64,000 bases of DNA from Schleiferia thermophila (GCF_003337435.1 NZ_QPJS01000001.1:326513-390512), one strand, 5' to 3'. Counted from the first letter of the stretch, positions 8,113 to 19,857 are shown. Notes: generated from the sequence alone by a model not told the origin. A program made the numbers and translations.

Positions 8113-10749
8113 ATGATGAAAAAAATATTCTGGCCAACCATTCTTCTCTTGTTATTTCTATATCCCAAATACGGCCATGCATTTAAAGGGACAGTAAGAA
8201 ATATTTATGCACAGCCAATTTCCAACGCTTTGGTCGAATTTGTCAATGAGTCCGGAGAGAAATTCACAACCCGTACCAATGCACAAGGCGTCTTTGAAAT
8301 CAACCTGAAACTCTTCGATACAGAGGCGGAAAAAAAAGGTCTATATGTCTTTGGAAATTATCCCAATCCATTTTACCGGGAAACAGTAATTCCCTTCTAT
8401 CTAAACCGGGAAAAAAAAGTTACCCTTTACATAGCCGATCGCTCCGGACGCATTTTGTTTACGGCATTTAGAAACAAATTGTATCCAAAAGGCATTAACA
8501 ACTATCGACTTCATACCCTTATGGACAATGGAGCTTATTTGCCTCCCGGTATGTATTTAGCTGTCCTTACCGATGGAAAGGTTTCTCATAGTACTAAGCT
8601 CCTGGTCATAAGCAGTGGTACCCAATCTCCAAACATCCGAGACATTCAGGATATTTCTCTTGAAACCTTAGATCCTTCTGTATATCAGCTCACCATATCA
8701 GCACCCGGGTATAAGGATTACGTCAACAAGCGATTCATACCGGCTGACCGAGATGAAAGATTTTTTGTACTACATCAGCACGACTCGCTACCATGGAAAT
8801 GTGTAGATCATTATCTGGCTCGTCATCAATCTGATGGCAGTTATGCTCCTGTTTTTATCAATGGCATCTGCCTCGGTATATCCACACCTGGCACCAATCC
8901 GGGAGAACTAGCAGCCAGTAAAGAAGAATACAGAAGATGGCTGAAATTAATCTGGGAGGCAGGATACAATTCCTTTCGAACCTATACCATACATTATCCA
9001 CGCTTCTATGAAGTACTGGACGAATTCAACGCGGAGCATATCGAACGTCCGCTATGGCTCAACCAAGGTATTTGGCTCGATGACGAATTCGTGACATACA
9101 ATCTCTATGACAAAGAGCAAGAATACAGAAACGATATAGAAGAGGTAATTGATGCTATGCACGGAAACCGGACAATTCCCGAAAGACCGGGCCGAGCTTC
9201 AGGCACATATGCATTGGATGTGACTCCCTGGATTATGTGTTGGATGCTCGGCAGAGAAGTCGAACCTTACGAAATTATAGGAACCGATACTCTAAATCCT
9301 ACAAAAACCTCCTGGGATGGAGAATACGTGTCCATTGACAGCGCATCTCCATCAGAAGCCTGGTATGCTCAAATGATTGACTTTGCATTCAAACACGAAT
9401 GGGAAACTTATGGTGTACAACGACCCATAGGCAATTCTTCATGGCCGACACTCGACCCCCTACATCATCCTACAGAGCTGCCTGAGCTGTCCGATGAGGA
9501 CATAGCACAAGTAGATCTTACTGGTCTTAAGCTAAAAAAAGCATACGGAGGATATTTTGCCAGCTATCATGCTTATCCATATTATCCCAATTTCATCAGC
9601 GATGATCCCGGATATCAAACGTTTTCAGACCAATACGGCCCCAATAGCTATCTGGGTTATCTGACAGACTTAAAAAATCATTACGGTAATAAGCCTTTGC
9701 TTTTGGGAGAGTATGGCGTACCGACTTCTTGGGGAACAGCTTCTTATGCGCACAGTGGTATGCATCACGGTGGTCATACGGAAGAGAAGAAAGCATTCTA
9801 CAACATACGAATGATTCAAAATATCCATCAGACACACTGTGCCGGCGGATATGTCTTTGCATGGATGGACGAATGGTTTAAAACCATGTGGTATACCAAT
9901 CCCTATGGTCCGACAAGAGATCGCAGAGCATTATGGCACAATGTGGTCAGTGCGGAAGAAAATTTTGGTCTGCTGGCATTTGAAACCGACAGCCCTACTT
10001 TTAACAGATGGCCGGTACTAAGTAATAGTTGTTTTGAGAAATTAACTTATGATTACGGGCAAGACTTTTTCTACATACTGGTCAGATTACGACAACCTTT
10101 ACAGGGAAGCGATACCCTGTGGTTTGGCATTGACACCTATGATCCGGAACTTGGCGAAAGCATTCTGCCAAACGGACGTATCCTCACAGGTTCCAGAGCT
10201 GAATTTGCGCTGATGATCACTGCAGATACTGGGAAATTGTACGTTACAGAGGCCTACAATCCTTTTGCCATCAACATCTACCACATCGACCCGACCTTTG
10301 CTCCTCCACAGGCCAAATGGCACTCAACCAAAACAGATGGAAAACCTTGGGAAATCTTGCGGTTTACAAATGGGTATCGTGATTTTGAAGTAGATACTAT
10401 AGGTCATTTTTATGTGAAAAAGCCAGATGAACCTTACATCAATAAGCACGCAATCATATGGCTAGACTCCCTTGAATTTGTAGTTCGAATTCCCTGGACG
10501 TATCTGCTTGTGGCAGATCCCAGTGACCACCAAGTAGTGCATGACTACAGAGAGACAAAACAAAATGAACGAAGAAAAACCGATGGATTTTTCATTACAG
10601 CTTTCAGAAATGAACAGTGCGGCCTTCCCACACCTTACCGCCTGCTCTGGCCGAGATGGGATAAAGCCTGGCCTTATAAAGAGCGCATTAAGGAAAGCTA
10701 TTGGATAGTAAAAGATGCAAATTTTACATTGGATTTAAAACCATTTTAA
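8113..10749 (+). CDS. Exported TIM-barrel glycoside hydrolase with N-terminal beta-sandwich modules
   Basis: The protein has about 878 residues. A signal peptide (about 1-24, ending YGHA) leads to a carboxypeptidase-regulatory/CNA-B-like sandwich (FKGTVRNIYAQPISNALVEF, to about residue 75). Next comes a FlgD- or T9SS-CTD-like sandwich (about 82-165: GNYPNPFYRETVIPFYL, DRSGRILF, LPPGMYLAVLTDG). Such a module normally sits at the C-terminus. The rest resembles a (beta/alpha)8 glycosidase: NGICLGI, RTYTIHYPRFYEVLDE, LGREVEP (Glu 382 or 384 as candidate acid/base) and LLLGEYGVP (Glu 533 as candidate nucleophile). No specific GH family is recognised. I chose ATG 8113; GTG 8101 is possible. It opens a cluster with a GH18-like protein and a polysaccharide deacetylase, suggesting work on an extracellular polysaccharide. 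Confidence 0.7.
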   Translation: MMKKIFWPTILLLLFLYPKYGHAFKGTVRNIYAQPISNALVEFVNESGEKFTTRTNAQGVFEINLKLFDTEAEKKGLYVFGNYPNPFYRETVIPFYLNREKKVTLYIADRSGRILFTAFRNKLYPKGINNYRLHTLMDNGAYLPPGMYLAVLTDGKVSHSTKLLVISSGTQSPNIRDIQDISLETLDPSVYQLTISAPGYKDYVNKRFIPADRDERFFVLHQHDSLPWKCVDHYLARHQSDGSYAPVFINGICLGISTPGTNPGELAASKEEYRRWLKLIWEAGYNSFRTYTIHYPRFYEVLDEFNAEHIERPLWLNQGIWLDDEFVTYNLYDKEQEYRNDIEEVIDAMHGNRTIPERPGRASGTYALDVTPWIMCWMLGREVEPYEIIGTDTLNPTKTSWDGEYVSIDSASPSEAWYAQMIDFAFKHEWETYGVQRPIGNSSWPTLDPLHHPTELPELSDEDIAQVDLTGLKLKKAYGGYFASYHAYPYYPNFISDDPGYQTFSDQYGPNSYLGYLTDLKNHYGNKPLLLGEYGVPTSWGTASYAHSGMHHGGHTEEKKAFYNIRMIQNIHQTHCAGGYVFAWMDEWFKTMWYTNPYGPTRDRRALWHNVVSAEENFGLLAFETDSPTFNRWPVLSNSCFEKLTYDYGQDFFYILVRLRQPLQGSDTLWFGIDTYDPELGESILPNGRILTGSRAEFALMITADTGKLYVTEAYNPFAINIYHIDPTFAPPQAKWHSTKTDGKPWEILRFTNGYRDFEVDTIGHFYVKKPDEPYINKHAIIWLDSLEFVVRIPWTYLLVADPSDHQVVHDYRETKQNERRKTDGFFITAFRNEQCGLPTPYRLLWPRWDKAWPYKERIKESYWIVKDANFTLDLKPF

Positions 10750-10759
10750 TCAACGAAAA

Positions 10760-13009
10760 ATGGAATTTAAAAAACTGTATTTTTTTGTACTTTACACAAC
10801 TACAATGTTTGCTTTTGGGCAATATTTACCTAAGTGGACCCTGCAAGGATGGACATATCCCGGCTATTCGGCTGTCGATCCTACGTGCTGGGCGTATGAT
10901 GAAATCATCGATGGAAGATTTATTAATGTGGTCAAGTCTGAGTTTTTGAGTGTGGATGAAAATGGCTATTTAGATTTGAAAGAAGATGGATTTATTTGCA
11001 ATCATAACACCGCTACAAATTATGAGTTTTTAAGATCAAATGTTGCCTATAACCTGGTTACCATAAGCGGAGCATTTAATAGCGCGTTCTCCAGCTTTAA
11101 AAAATTACTGGAAGATACACAAAAAATCAATTATTTCGTTAATAATGCTCTATCATTTGTGGTTGAAAATGATTTTGATGGTGTAGAAATAAATTTTGAA
11201 CAGTTCAAATTGTGGCAACCCATCCATTGGAACAATTTTAAACAACTTGTTACTCTACTGGGCGATACCCTTCACTACCACAGCAAAATGCTATGTATTA
11301 TTGGGCCACCATTTGAAAATCACTTGGATGACAATGCAGTATTGTGGAGTTATAATCAACTAAAATGGTTGCCAGTAGATTATTTTGTAATAATGGTTTA
11401 CGACTATTTCTATTGTAATTTAAATGCTCCAGTAGCACCATTGAATTGGTTTAAAAATGTTTTAGAATATAGTATTTTACAAATTGGTGATGTAAGTAAA
11501 ATAGTGGTGGGAATAAATTCTTATGGATACACAACTAGCGAATTGATTGATATCGACAATTGTCATTTTGCGCAACCATTGAGAACATTTTCGCAGATTT
11601 TGCAAAATCCAAATTATCTCAATGCTACAAGAGATCCTGATTCTTATGAGCTTTTCTGGGAAGAAAACGGGGATTACTATTGGTTTTCAGATGCATTATC
11701 TTTATCAAAAAAATTACTAACAGCTGCTTCTTATGGAATTACAAATTTTTCAGTTTGGCATCTGGGAGGCAATCCATGGTTTGACGAGGGATTAACCGAA
11801 AAAAATTTCTCGCCAGATTCAGTGCATTCAGTCGATTGGTCCGATATCAATAATCTTCTTATACTCAATAAGTCCCATGCACAATCAAATGCACTCGGTT
11901 CTGAAGTGTTGTTGTATTTTATCTTAAAAGAAAAAGAAAATTTTATTAATGCAAATACACTAAAATTTATTTTAATAGGGTCGTGTACAGACTGCGGAAA
12001 TGATTCAGCCAGAATTGAAGTGAGTATTTCAGGAGATGGTGGAAATTCTTACTTTCCTGTATCATTTTTACATATCAGAATACCTTTTGATATCAGCTAC
12101 GAAATTCTTTGTGAAGATAGTTTGTTGAGTTTTATACAGGCAATCTACCCTGATACACTTATTGTGAAAATAAAGGCGTTGGATACATTTAATATACGCA
12201 TTAACACTATCCGATTACTGTCCGAAATACATCAGCCTGCCGGCGATACCATTGTGATTAAAGTTTCAAGTAGTACAGATGATGCTCGCAATTCAATTGG
12301 TGGCGGAGCGTACAATCACACTGTATATACTCAATACATTGGTAATTACAACTCTGTCTCGTACATTCACGGTTTACGATTTGAAAATATCCCCTTTGAT
12401 GATCAAACAGTTTTTGACTTAATAATACTGGAATTATTCTATGCAGGGATCAGCTCTGGCGATACAATTAATGCAAGGATTTATGTTGAGGATTCTAATT
12501 CGCCGACAACCTTTACCCATTCTAACGGCCCATATCATCGGACAAGTTCCGTACAATATTGCGATGTAAAAATATTTGATTTACCTGAATTTGAATCCGG
12601 ATTTGGTTTTTTGAACTTTGATGTTACTGAATTAATTTCAAATCATCTATCAAAAAACTTTTGGAATAAAAATGATAACCTGGTCATCATTATTGAATCA
12701 TTGGAAAATCACAACAACACTTTTGTTGGTTTTAGTACATTTGACAGGGACCCGAAAAGGGGGGCTAACTTGAAATTCGTCAAGCAGTCTTCATTTAATT
12801 ATAAAAGGAATCTTACTAGTATTCAAAATGAAATTTCTTTGTTGAAAATACTTCCTAATCCTGCTACAGAATGGATTTCCATTAAATCAGATTTTTACCC
12901 TTTGGAAATAAAACTCTATAATGTATGGGGTCAGTGTGTTCATTCTTCAACAATCAAATCGGAAATCGAGAAAGTCAATTTACAAACATTAAAACAGGAT
13001 TATACGTAG
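10760..13009 (+). CDS. GH18-like exported protein with T9SS sorting domain, C-terminus frameshifted
   Basis: The 749-residue frame has a signal peptide (about 1-20, ending FAFGQ) and a chitinase-like GH18 barrel (about 25-360). The strand-4 motif reads DFDGVEINFEQF at 138-149; the family form is DGxDxDxE. Glu147 is kept, but Asp is replaced by Glu143 and Asn145. A DNRLRE-like beta sandwich (about 495-690) and a type A T9SS domain (LKILPNPATEWISI onward) follow. The frame stops at 13009. One extra A in the run at 12991-12994 would let it continue as TGLYVAKIVIENKIFFHKIK to a TGA at 13066-13068, which overlaps the next gene's ATG. That is the expected ending, so the shift is probably an error or a recent mutation. 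The coding sequence is AT-rich. Confidence 0.75.
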   Translation: MEFKKLYFFVLYTTTMFAFGQYLPKWTLQGWTYPGYSAVDPTCWAYDEIIDGRFINVVKSEFLSVDENGYLDLKEDGFICNHNTATNYEFLRSNVAYNLVTISGAFNSAFSSFKKLLEDTQKINYFVNNALSFVVENDFDGVEINFEQFKLWQPIHWNNFKQLVTLLGDTLHYHSKMLCIIGPPFENHLDDNAVLWSYNQLKWLPVDYFVIMVYDYFYCNLNAPVAPLNWFKNVLEYSILQIGDVSKIVVGINSYGYTTSELIDIDNCHFAQPLRTFSQILQNPNYLNATRDPDSYELFWEENGDYYWFSDALSLSKKLLTAASYGITNFSVWHLGGNPWFDEGLTEKNFSPDSVHSVDWSDINNLLILNKSHAQSNALGSEVLLYFILKEKENFINANTLKFILIGSCTDCGNDSARIEVSISGDGGNSYFPVSFLHIRIPFDISYEILCEDSLLSFIQAIYPDTLIVKIKALDTFNIRINTIRLLSEIHQPAGDTIVIKVSSSTDDARNSIGGGAYNHTVYTQYIGNYNSVSYIHGLRFENIPFDDQTVFDLIILELFYAGISSGDTINARIYVEDSNSPTTFTHSNGPYHRTSSVQYCDVKIFDLPEFESGFGFLNFDVTELISNHLSKNFWNKNDNLVIIIESLENHNNTFVGFSTFDRDPKRGANLKFVKQSSFNYKRNLTSIQNEISLLKILPNPATEWISIKSDFYPLEIKLYNVWGQCVHSSTIKSEIEKVNLQTLKQDYT

Positions 13010-13064
13010 CAAAAATTGTCATTGAAAATAAAATTTTTTTCCATAAAATAAAAGTAAATAACTT

Positions 13065-13976
13065 ATGAGAACAATCTTAATCTTATATTTTTTCTCTGTT
13101 TTGGCATTTGGTCAGAAAAAATATGTATTAAAATTTGAAAATTATCACAACAATCACCTTTTAAAAATAGATAGTATTAAAATTATAAATATATCCAGGC
13201 AGATCGATACAACCTTGTATTATCCAAACGATGTATTTGAATTGATAGAAAGTAACTTTGAATTTGATTTCAATGTATTTGACAATCAAAAACGATTTTC
13301 AGTTATTAATAATATTAATTCTTGTGAAACATATTTTCGGATCTCCATCGACATGGATCAGCCTGTTCAGATTACAGTTACTGATGTTTCGGGAAGGGTC
13401 ATTCAGCAGTTTAGAAAGAGGCTTGCATCCGGAAAGCATTATTTCACTATACAAGGCGGTGGTAATAATGTTTACATTATAAATGTTGATACCAGAAGGT
13501 CCAAGGATCATGCAAAAATTTTCAGACAATGTGACAACAAATCTCTTTCACTAAATTTACTCTACAGCGAAGAAACTCAAAGCGAAAATGATAAAAACAC
13601 TTTTGATTTCAGAAGAGGAGACAGCATTGAAGTAAGGTCGTATTCAGTTGATTTCGATGATGAAGTATTTATAGGTAATGAAATTTTTATCCCAACGGAA
13701 AGCCGCATTTTTAAGTTTAAAAAATTTACTGACTACAAGGCCTTGGTGATTATGTATCACAAAATAACTTTAGATACAGCTTCAGATTTATATGAGCGGT
13801 CGGTTTGGGATTTTGAAAACGACTTAACGTATATTAAAAACAAAGGCTATACAGTAGTATCAATTGAAGAATTGGAGGATATATACAAAGGAAAAAAGGT
13901 TTCAGAGGTAAATCTGTCATCATTACATTTGATGACGGCTTCAGTTCTGATTATCATATTGCAGCCCCATTGTTAA
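13065..13976 (+). CDS. Polysaccharide deacetylase, N-terminal part (frameshifted gene)
   Basis: This is the first half of a split NodB-type deacetylase. It has a signal peptide (about 1-17, FFSVLAFGQ) and then a beta-rich region with a sorting-domain-like stretch (about 98-150: QPVQITVTDVSGRVIQQF, GNNVYIINV). The deacetylase fold starts near residue 226 (ALVIMYHKIT, then WDFENDLTYIKNKGYTVVS). The frame leaves the family pattern at the A-run 13892-13897. Restoring one A gives SVIITFDDGFSSDYH, the TFDDG metal-binding motif, joined in frame to the second half at 13970-14446. The ATG overlaps the repaired stop of the upstream gene (ATGA). The enzyme would remove acetyl groups from an N- or O-acetylated glycan in the periplasm or outside the cell. 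Confidence 0.72.
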   Translation: MRTILILYFFSVLAFGQKKYVLKFENYHNNHLLKIDSIKIINISRQIDTTLYYPNDVFELIESNFEFDFNVFDNQKRFSVINNINSCETYFRISIDMDQPVQITVTDVSGRVIQQFRKRLASGKHYFTIQGGGNNVYIINVDTRRSKDHAKIFRQCDNKSLSLNLLYSEETQSENDKNTFDFRRGDSIEVRSYSVDFDDEVFIGNEIFIPTESRIFKFKKFTDYKALVIMYHKITLDTASDLYERSVWDFENDLTYIKNKGYTVVSIEELEDIYKGKKVSEVNLSSLHLMTASVLIIILQPHC

Positions 13977-14446
13977 AAAATTTAAATATGCCAGCGACCT
14001 TTTTTATTGTGCCGGGGTGGGTCTCTGTATTTCCTGATTATTTGACTTGGCCTGAGGTTTGGCTTCTCAGTCAGGAGCGTGATACCATCCGTAATAGCAG
14101 ACTCTTCCACATAGGTTCACATACCATGTATCATCCATTTCTTGAACAAATGGCCAATCAAATGTCATCTCAGGACTATCAAACTTTCTTGGATGAAGAA
14201 ATTGGCGAGAGTCGCGATTGGATTTTAGACGTCACCGGACAAAACAAATTATTTCTAGCATTACCCTTTGGTGATGGAGCAAATAATAAAAAAATAATAG
14301 ATACATGTAAAAAATTCGGATATACGGGCATAAGACATTCGATATGGAATACAATCACTCAAAGTACATTGAATATATGGTCTATTCCATCATTGCCTAT
14401 ACTTTCGTTTACCGAAATTGAAGTTATAGATGATTGGTTGGATTAA
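13970..14446 (+). CDS. Polysaccharide deacetylase, C-terminal part (frameshifted gene)
   Basis: This frame holds the rest of the NodB domain: NMPATFFIVPGW, then the second metal motif GSHTMYHPF (H-x3-H), EIGESRDWILDVTG and LPFGDGANNKKIIDTCKKFGY, which is the usual arginine/proline strand with Leu-Ala in place of Arg. It has no start of its own that makes sense; the TTG at 13970 lies inside the domain. The frame is open upstream through TFDDGF back to the A-run at 13892-13897. I therefore treat 13065-14446 as one gene interrupted by a one-base loss. If the loss is real the protein is non-functional, because the TFDDG and HxxxH motifs fall in different frames. Confidence 0.72.
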   Translation: MLKNLNMPATFFIVPGWVSVFPDYLTWPEVWLLSQERDTIRNSRLFHIGSHTMYHPFLEQMANQMSSQDYQTFLDEEIGESRDWILDVTGQNKLFLALPFGDGANNKKIIDTCKKFGYTGIRHSIWNTITQSTLNIWSIPSLPILSFTEIEVIDDWLD

Positions 14447-14532
14447 ATTACACATTATCAACAGCCGGTCCCGGTTATTAAGCTTTGCTTAAATCGATGA
14501 AAGGTTTCTAAATTCACCATTTAGTAAAAGTA

Positions 14533-17318
<2,786 letters not shown>

Positions 17319-17356
17319 TTTTTTTAGATAAAAAAAACCAAAACCGAACAAAGCTG

Positions 17357-17388
17357 TTGAATCTACAGTTGTAATGATGTTAAATTTA
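17357..17388 (+). promoter_or_regulatory. Candidate promoter upstream of paaA
   Basis: TTG (17357-17359), 21 bases, then TAAATTTA (17381-17388), which matches TAnnTTTG at all positions but the last. It sits 22 bases before the paaA ATG in an AT-rich spacer. Confidence 0.35.
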
Positions 17389-17410
17389 CACCCATTAAAT
17401 AAAAGAGCAA

Positions 17411-18361
17411 ATGCTTAACGAACAGGAAATGCTGGATAAATTTCAGCAATATGTAGATGGAGAAAATAAGGTAGAGCCCAAAGACTGGATGCCGGAAGCC
17501 TACCGCAAAACGCTTATACGCCAGATCAGTCAGCATGCGCACAGTGAAGTAGTTGGCATGCTTCCTGAGGCCAACTGGATCACAAGAGCACCCTCTCTGC
17601 GGAGAAAAATCACTTTGCTAGCTAAAGTTCAGGACGAAGCCGGACATGGGTTGTACCTGTATTCTGCAGTCGAAACGTTAGGTGTAAAAAGAGAAAAAAC
17701 AATACAAGACCTATTGGCTGGCAAAGCAAAATACTCCAGCATTTTCAATTACCCCACGCTTACCTGGGCGGATATTGGCGCCATAGGATGGCTTGTAGAT
17801 GGTGCTGCAATAGCCAATCAAGTGATGCTCTGCCGCACCAGTTATGGGCCTTATGCCCGCGCTATGGTGCGTATCTGCAAGGAAGAAAGCTTTCATCAGC
17901 GTCAGGGGTATGAAATTATGATGACCCTTGCCTTTGGCACTCCCGAGCAAAAAGCAATGGCACAAGATGCACTCAACCGCTGGTGGTGGCCATCACTGAT
18001 GATGTTTGGTCCTTCAGATGACAATTCTCCCAACAGCGCTCAGTCAATCAAGTGGAAAATCAAACGCAAGACCAACGATGAGCTTCGTCAGGAATTTATT
18101 GACAAAACCGTACCTCAGGCCGAATACCTGGGATTAACCATTCCCGACCCGCACTTGAAATGGAACGAAGAGAGAGGACATTACGACTTCGGACCCATTG
18201 ACTGGGATGAATTTTACAATGTAATTTCAGGCAATGGCCCCTGCAACAAACAACGTCTGGATGCCCGAATAAAAGCTCATGAAGAAGGTCGATGGGTTCG
18301 TGAAGCGGCAGCTGCTTATGCCAAAAAAGCAGCGCAAAGACAATTGGAAACTGTATCATAA
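17411..18361 (+). CDS. paaA: 1,2-phenylacetyl-CoA epoxidase catalytic subunit PaaA
   Basis: PaaA is the di-iron monooxygenase subunit that epoxidises the ring of phenylacetyl-CoA. The 316-residue protein is full length and carries the carboxylate/histidine iron ligands on its four-helix bundle, including [15 protein letters not shown] (E-x2-H) and [14 protein letters not shown] (E-x2-H). It also has the conserved [14 protein letters not shown] and [20 protein letters not shown] regions. Normally paaA is followed by paaB, paaC, paaD and paaE, whose products bind, stabilise and reduce it. Here a terminator hairpin comes 31 bases after the stop and the next gene is on the other strand, so it is a solitary paaA. 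Partners may be elsewhere, or it may serve another substrate. Confidence 0.92.
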   Translation: MLNEQEMLDKFQQYVDGENKVEPKDWMPEAYRKTLIRQISQHAHSEVVGMLPEANWITRAPSLRRKITLLAKVQDEAGHGLYLYSAVETLGVKREKTIQDLLAGKAKYSSIFNYPTLTWADIGAIGWLVDGAAIANQVMLCRTSYGPYARAMVRICKEESFHQRQGYEIMMTLAFGTPEQKAMAQDALNRWWWPSLMMFGPSDDNSPNSAQSIKWKIKRKTNDELRQEFIDKTVPQAEYLGLTIPDPHLKWNEERGHYDFGPIDWDEFYNVISGNGPCNKQRLDARIKAHEEGRWVREAAAAYAKKAAQRQLETVS

Positions 18362-18392
18362 ATAAGTTTACGATTCCTCTATACAAAAAAAT

Positions 18393-18422
18393 GCCGTCCG
18401 TGAATCGGACGGCTTCTTTCGT
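18393..18422 (+). terminator. Intrinsic terminator after paaA
   Basis: A perfect 8-bp stem, GCCGTCCG (18393-18400) with CGGACGGC (18406-18413), has a five-base loop and is followed by a T-rich tail. It is preceded by an A-run, so it may also act on the opposite strand for the convergent LruC gene that ends at 18436. Confidence 0.8.
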
Positions 18423-18683
18423 TTTAGGACGTTATTTATTGAGGTACCTGGTAAATTTTTTCCGGGTTTCTGTATCCAGGCAGATGTAAGTACCAGTCAG
18501 GATAGATGGAACCTACACTCTGCGCCCACTGAGAAAATTTCAGATGAGCATCCGTGATTTTGGCCTTTTCAACAGGATAGTCAAAAGTGCCGGATACATG
18601 TATGGCCCATGGTAGATTTTGTTTGTTTTTATAAAACTTTCCTGATGAGGGGTTTGAATCATCATCACCAGTTCCAAACAGAT

Positions 18684-19844
18684 TCAGATCAGCAAGTGAA
18701 GTAGGCGGATAATCGGGTAAGTGAATTTCTCTTCCTCTTGCTGATTGGAAAAGATAAATGGATTAAAGCCAGTTAAATTGAGCTCTGCGATGGTATAGGA
18801 AGCTGTACTGAAAGTGATATTGATGGTTACAGTGGCCGGCTGTTGGTAAGCTGCACCCGGAGTCGTATTGACACCTATGGCTCCACCTCCGGGATGGGGC
18901 ATTAGTTCATAAGCATTGTCAAATACGATAACTGTTGGAACGGCCTGTCCGGATTCCAAACCATTGCTTCCGAGTTGAATGAAATCTTCGGTTAAAATGC
19001 TGCCTGAAGCAGTGATCAGGGATTGATTGACGGTTGAATTGCCAAATTGAAAACCAAATCCATTTTTAAACCCTGCCCCAAAAGCTCTGAGTTTGAAAGT
19101 GGCTTTTATATCTTTAACCTTATTGGAATTGCTGGTGATTGCTGTGAGTTGATATTCGATCACCATATCGTTGAAGTCATAATCTCCATTGAAAGGCCAT
19201 AAGTCTTCAAAGGCTAGGGTACCTTGTGCTACCTTGTTGGAAAAAGCCCTTTCAGAATCGTTGGGAAATTCATCTTGAGCGTCAGGTACTCCATCTCCAT
19301 CGCTGTCGGCAGGTAAAGGTGCACAGGAGGTACCATTGCAATTCATCACATACCTAAAATCTGCAATACTAAAGGTTACAATTTGTCCATTTGTACCGGC
19401 TTTAGCAGAAATTCGCTGACTTTGCAAGGAAGTTAGCGTGTAGATGATCTGGAGGACTCCAGCTTTGCCTCCACCAATATTTTTTATGTTGTCAAATTTA
19501 AATCCCTGAAAAGGGTCGCTGCCCAAATTTGGACCAACAACAAGATTGCCACCCTTCATATTTCCGCTTAGGACTTGCAGGCTCATATTTGAGTAGGTAC
19601 CTGGAGCGGCTTCTATTGAAAGGTGTGATAACTCTTTGCATTTAGGTCCTCCACATCCGTTGTGTGAGACTTGCAATACAATGGTATATGTGTTATTTGG
19701 ATTGCAAACTACAGATTTGATGGTGGTAGAAAATCCTCCTCCATTTATTTTAGTGATATCACAGTTTTGTGACTGCGCTTTAACCGATTGGGATTCAGAA
19801 ATTATTCCTATAAAAAATAAGAATGTGACAACTGCTTTTTTCAT
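18684..19844 (-). CDS. LruC-domain exported protein, C-terminus frameshifted
   Basis: The 386-residue frame has a signal peptide (about 1-23, ending VKAQ), a Cys-containing beta domain (about 25-170) and a Ca-binding-like DSDGDGVPDAQDEFPND segment (about 179-195). An LruC domain follows: LAFEDLWPFNGDYDFNDMV and GFKNGFGFQFG, with VPTVIVFDNA further on. The frame ends abnormally at 18684. With one base restored beside the A4/T4 run at 18749-18752, it reads FQSARGREIHLPDY, SLADLNLFGTGDDDS, NLPWAIHVSG and YPDWYLHLPGYRNP to a TAA at 18436, the normal LruC ending and colinear with the paralogue at 27096-29039. The intact gene would be 18436-19844 (about 469 residues). It lies 13 bases after a small lipoprotein gene. 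Function unknown; probably a surface protein. Confidence 0.78.
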   Translation of the reverse strand: MKKAVVTFLFFIGIISESQSVKAQSQNCDITKINGGGFSTTIKSVVCNPNNTYTIVLQVSHNGCGGPKCKELSHLSIEAAPGTYSNMSLQVLSGNMKGGNLVVGPNLGSDPFQGFKFDNIKNIGGGKAGVLQIIYTLTSLQSQRISAKAGTNGQIVTFSIADFRYVMNCNGTSCAPLPADSDGDGVPDAQDEFPNDSERAFSNKVAQGTLAFEDLWPFNGDYDFNDMVIEYQLTAITSNSNKVKDIKATFKLRAFGAGFKNGFGFQFGNSTVNQSLITASGSILTEDFIQLGSNGLESGQAVPTVIVFDNAYELMPHPGGGAIGVNTTPGAAYQQPATVTINITFSTASYTIAELNLTGFNPFIFSNQQEEEKFTYPIIRLLHLLI

Positions 19845-19857
19845 TTGTGAATATTTT

